The notes below the pieces were generated by a model. The model ran no database searches, was not told the origin of the DNA, and saw only the letters and a list, made by a program, of their open reading frames with translations. 6,877 nt of DNA from Candidatus Hydrogenedentota bacterium (GTDB lineage: Bacteria; Hydrogenedentota; Hydrogenedentia; Hydrogenedentales; CAITNO01), in assembly GCA_007124105.1 (NCBI GenBank), contig SLFT01000176.1:1-6877 (forward strand), in the 5' to 3' direction. How positions within the stretch are numbered: position 1 is the stretch's first letter; each line of letters starts with the position of its first letter. Shown here piece by piece: positions 5,331 through 6,877 of this stretch. Both the position numbers and the translations under genes were made by a program.

Positions 5331-5984
5331 ATGAACAAACAGTCAATACAGAATTATCTTACGCAACACGGCATAATCGCCATTGTTCGCGCTGACAGCG
5401 GCGATGGCCTCGCGCGTATCGTGGAAGCGGTCATGGAAGGCGGCGTGCGCTGTATCGAGGTTACCATGACCACGCCCGGCGCATTGGGATGCATTGAGAC
5501 CGCGTCTAAGAATCTTGCCGGCGCGGACGTATGCCTCGGCGTGGGCAGTGTGCTTGACGCCGAGACGGCGCGGCTCGCCATCCTGGCCGGCGCGCAATAC
5601 GTTGTAAGCCCCATCACCTCGCAAGACGTAATCAACATGGCCCATCGCTATGGCAAACCCTGCATGCCCGGCGCGTTCACGCCAACCGAAATCTATAACG
5701 CATGGATGCTCGGCGGCGACATTATCAAGGTCTTTCCGGCGAGCTGCGGCGGCTTATCGTATATCAAGGCCGTGCGCGCGCCGCTGCCGCAAATCCCGAT
5801 CGCGCCCACAGGCGGCGTTGACCTCAACAATCTCGCCGATTTCGTGAAGGCGGGCGTGGTCGCCATCGGCGTCGGCGGCAATCTTGTAAGCAAAAAGCTA
5901 ATCGAGGCGCGGGACTATCCGGGGCTCGCCAAAAGCGCGCGCCGCTACGCAGATGCCTTTCAATCCGCACGGGAAGCATTGTAA
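5331..5984 (+). CDS. KDPG/KHG-type 2-keto-3-deoxy sugar-acid aldolase (Eda family)
   Basis: A 217-residue class I aldolase of the Eda family. Such enzymes split 2-keto-3-deoxy-6-phosphogluconate or 4-hydroxy-2-oxoglutarate into pyruvate and an aldehyde through a Schiff base. The single TIM barrel is complete. Lys133 in DIIKVFP is the Schiff-base lysine, at the same number as in E. coli Eda. Glu43 in IEVTM matches the catalytic Glu45, and Arg20 in IVRA, GVGSVL (70-75), MPGAFTPTE (112-120) and PTGGV (159-163) are family blocks. The position of E. coli Arg49, a substrate-carboxylate contact, is Thr47 here, and the Thr of GxGTVL is Ser73. Substitutions of this kind occur in family members with other substrates, so KDPG specificity should not be assumed and I give no gene symbol. 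It overlaps the next gene by one base (TAATG). Confidence 0.9.
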   Translation: MNKQSIQNYLTQHGIIAIVRADSGDGLARIVEAVMEGGVRCIEVTMTTPGALGCIETASKNLAGADVCLGVGSVLDAETARLAILAGAQYVVSPITSQDVINMAHRYGKPCMPGAFTPTEIYNAWMLGGDIIKVFPASCGGLSYIKAVRAPLPQIPIAPTGGVDLNNLADFVKAGVVAIGVGGNLVSKKLIEARDYPGLAKSARRYADAFQSAREAL

Positions 5985-6679
5985 TGGCCGTTTCCAACAA
6001 CGCCCTGAAGGCGATCCTCTTCGATTTCGACGGCGTCATTGTGGATACTGAAAGCGTGTTGTTCCAAAGCTGGCAAGATACCTGCGCGGCTCATGGATGC
6101 GCGTTGTCCATTGAACAATGGGCGGCGAACGTGGGCGGCTACAGCTACGATATTTTTGATCCCCTCGGCCACATCGAAACGCAATGCGGCCATCCCATTG
6201 ACCGCGAGGCAGTGAACACAGCGCGGCGCGCCTGTTATCTACACCGGGTTCACCGTCAGGACGCCATGCCGGGCATTCCTGAGGCCTTTGAGGCAACAAA
6301 GACGCTGGGCTTGAAGCTTGCGGTTGTGTCGAGCTCAAGCATCAACTGGGTCACTGGTCATTTGAAACGCCTCGCCCTTGACGCCTTCGTTGATGTGTAC
6401 GCCTGCGGCAACGAGGTTGAAAACGTAAAACCAGACCCGGCAGTGTATCATCTTGCCCTGGAAAGGCTGCATATCGGCGCGGCGCAGGCCATCGCAATCG
6501 AGGATTCGCCCAAAGGCGTCGCCGCGGCAAAAACGGCGGGAATCTACTGTGTCGCGGCGCCCAACCCCGTTACTCGACATGCGCCACTCAATGGCCACAA
6601 CCGTCTTGTTCCATCCCTCGCAGACAACGACTTTCGCGAACTTGTAACAAATATTACAGAAGAACTTCGTACGCAGTAG
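5984..6679 (+). CDS. HAD-IA hydrolase, beta-phosphoglucomutase/sugar-phosphatase-like
   Basis: A 231-residue HAD-superfamily protein, probably a small-molecule phosphatase or hexose-phosphate mutase acting in the cytoplasm. Motif I is DFDGVIVDTE at 14-23, with Asp14 the nucleophile and Asp16 the acid/base. Motif II is the Ser run at 116-119, motif III Lys149 in NVKPDP, and motif IV the metal-binding IEDS at 172-175. The insert between motifs I and II (about 24-100) is the helical C1 cap typical of the HAD-IA group. The DFDGVIVDTE and EDSPKGV forms match both beta-phosphoglucomutases and sugar-phosphate phosphatases, so the sequence does not settle which. It starts at an ATG overlapping the aldolase TAA, with GGGAAG (5971-5976) seven bases ahead, so the two are translated together. 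This suggests it acts in the same pathway, possibly on a phosphorylated substrate or product of the aldolase. It ends with TAG. Confidence 0.9.
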   Translation: MAVSNNALKAILFDFDGVIVDTESVLFQSWQDTCAAHGCALSIEQWAANVGGYSYDIFDPLGHIETQCGHPIDREAVNTARRACYLHRVHRQDAMPGIPEAFEATKTLGLKLAVVSSSSINWVTGHLKRLALDAFVDVYACGNEVENVKPDPAVYHLALERLHIGAAQAIAIEDSPKGVAAAKTAGIYCVAAPNPVTRHAPLNGHNRLVPSLADNDFRELVTNITEELRTQ

Positions 6680-6877
6680 TGAAACAGGCTTTTTACATGC
6701 CAAGACAGAGCAAACAAACCTGTTCCGCATATCACCTGAATTCTATTACGCCCGTGGGCATTTGTACAGGGCCAGTTACATACGCGAGGGACTTTTACTC
6801 TGGCCTTCCAGGAGGTCTACATACAAACGTACATCCGACCCATACAAGTACGTCAGCCATTGAACACACGCACTTGG
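6680..6877. other. Non-coding segment after the plus-strand operon
   Basis: No recognisable gene. A weak inverted pair AACAGG (6683-6688) with CCTGTT (6719-6724) has a 30-base loop and no T-run, so no clear terminator is seen. TTACATGCC copy 3 is at 6693-6701 and GCCAT-spacer-ACACGCAC copy 3 at 6856-6873. A perfect AGGAGG lies at 6810-6815 with no ATG, GTG or TTG at a usable distance. Confidence 0.6.
6768..6807. repeat. Inverted repeat in the terminal non-coding segment
   Basis: AGGGCCAG (6768-6775) pairs with CTGGCCTT (6800-6807), eight pairs with one G-U, around a 24-base loop. It ends two bases before the orphan AGGAGG. No T-run follows, so it is not a standard terminator. Its role is unknown; it may belong to a leader of the next gene outside the window. 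Confidence 0.45.

Noticed and set aside
6810..6877. Perfect AGGAGG followed by an open frame to the window end
   Set aside because: The only codon at a usable distance is ATA; no ATG, GTG or TTG nearby, so no gene start can be supported.
1..6877. CRISPR array, insertion sequence, tRNA or rRNA gene
   Set aside because: No regularly spaced repeats, transposase motifs, cloverleaf or rRNA sequence were seen.

Overview
This is a bacterial chromosomal window carrying two divergent gene sets separated by a 450-base non-coding gap. The genes are compact and closely spaced, with Shine-Dalgarno sites and GTG, GTGA-overlap and TAATG-overlap junctions. Base composition looks a little above 50% GC by eye. 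No marker pins down the phylum. The sugar-type Gfo/Idh/MocA oxidoreductase with an unusual active-site motif would fit a bacterium from the Planctomycetes/Verrucomicrobia/Lentisphaerae type of lineage, but that is only an impression.

Left half (minus strand, reading from about 2780 down to 126): folK, panB, panC, panD. This is a vitamin operon. FolK makes the pyrophosphorylated pterin for folate. PanB, PanD and PanC supply ketopantoate, beta-alanine and pantothenate for coenzyme A. Ketopantoate reductase (panE or ilvC) is not here. A TTGATT-N17-TATCCT promoter candidate lies 28 bases before the folK start. panC starts with GTG inside the panB stop codon.

Middle (2757 to 3206): no conserved gene. 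The striking element is a 28-base inverted repeat (3048-3075 with 3111-3138). As plus-strand RNA it would form 27 of 28 pairs, two of them G-U wobbles. A possible 40-codon leader ORF with a single Trp codon runs into its left arm, and a small GC-rich hairpin with a U-rich tail follows just before trpS. Together these suggest a leader RNA controlling the tryptophanyl-tRNA synthetase operon. That is a hypothesis, not a demonstrated system.

Right half (plus strand, 3207 to 6679): trpS, a Gfo/Idh/MocA oxidoreductase, a KDPG/KHG-type aldolase and a HAD-IA phosphatase or phosphoglucomutase-like protein, with gaps of 13 and 14 bases and a one-base overlap. The last three look like part of a sugar or sugar-acid pathway, unexpectedly placed behind an aminoacyl-tRNA synthetase. 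The final 198 bases have no recognisable gene. Short motifs (TTACATGCC, and GCCAT followed by ACACGCAC) recur in the non-coding segments.
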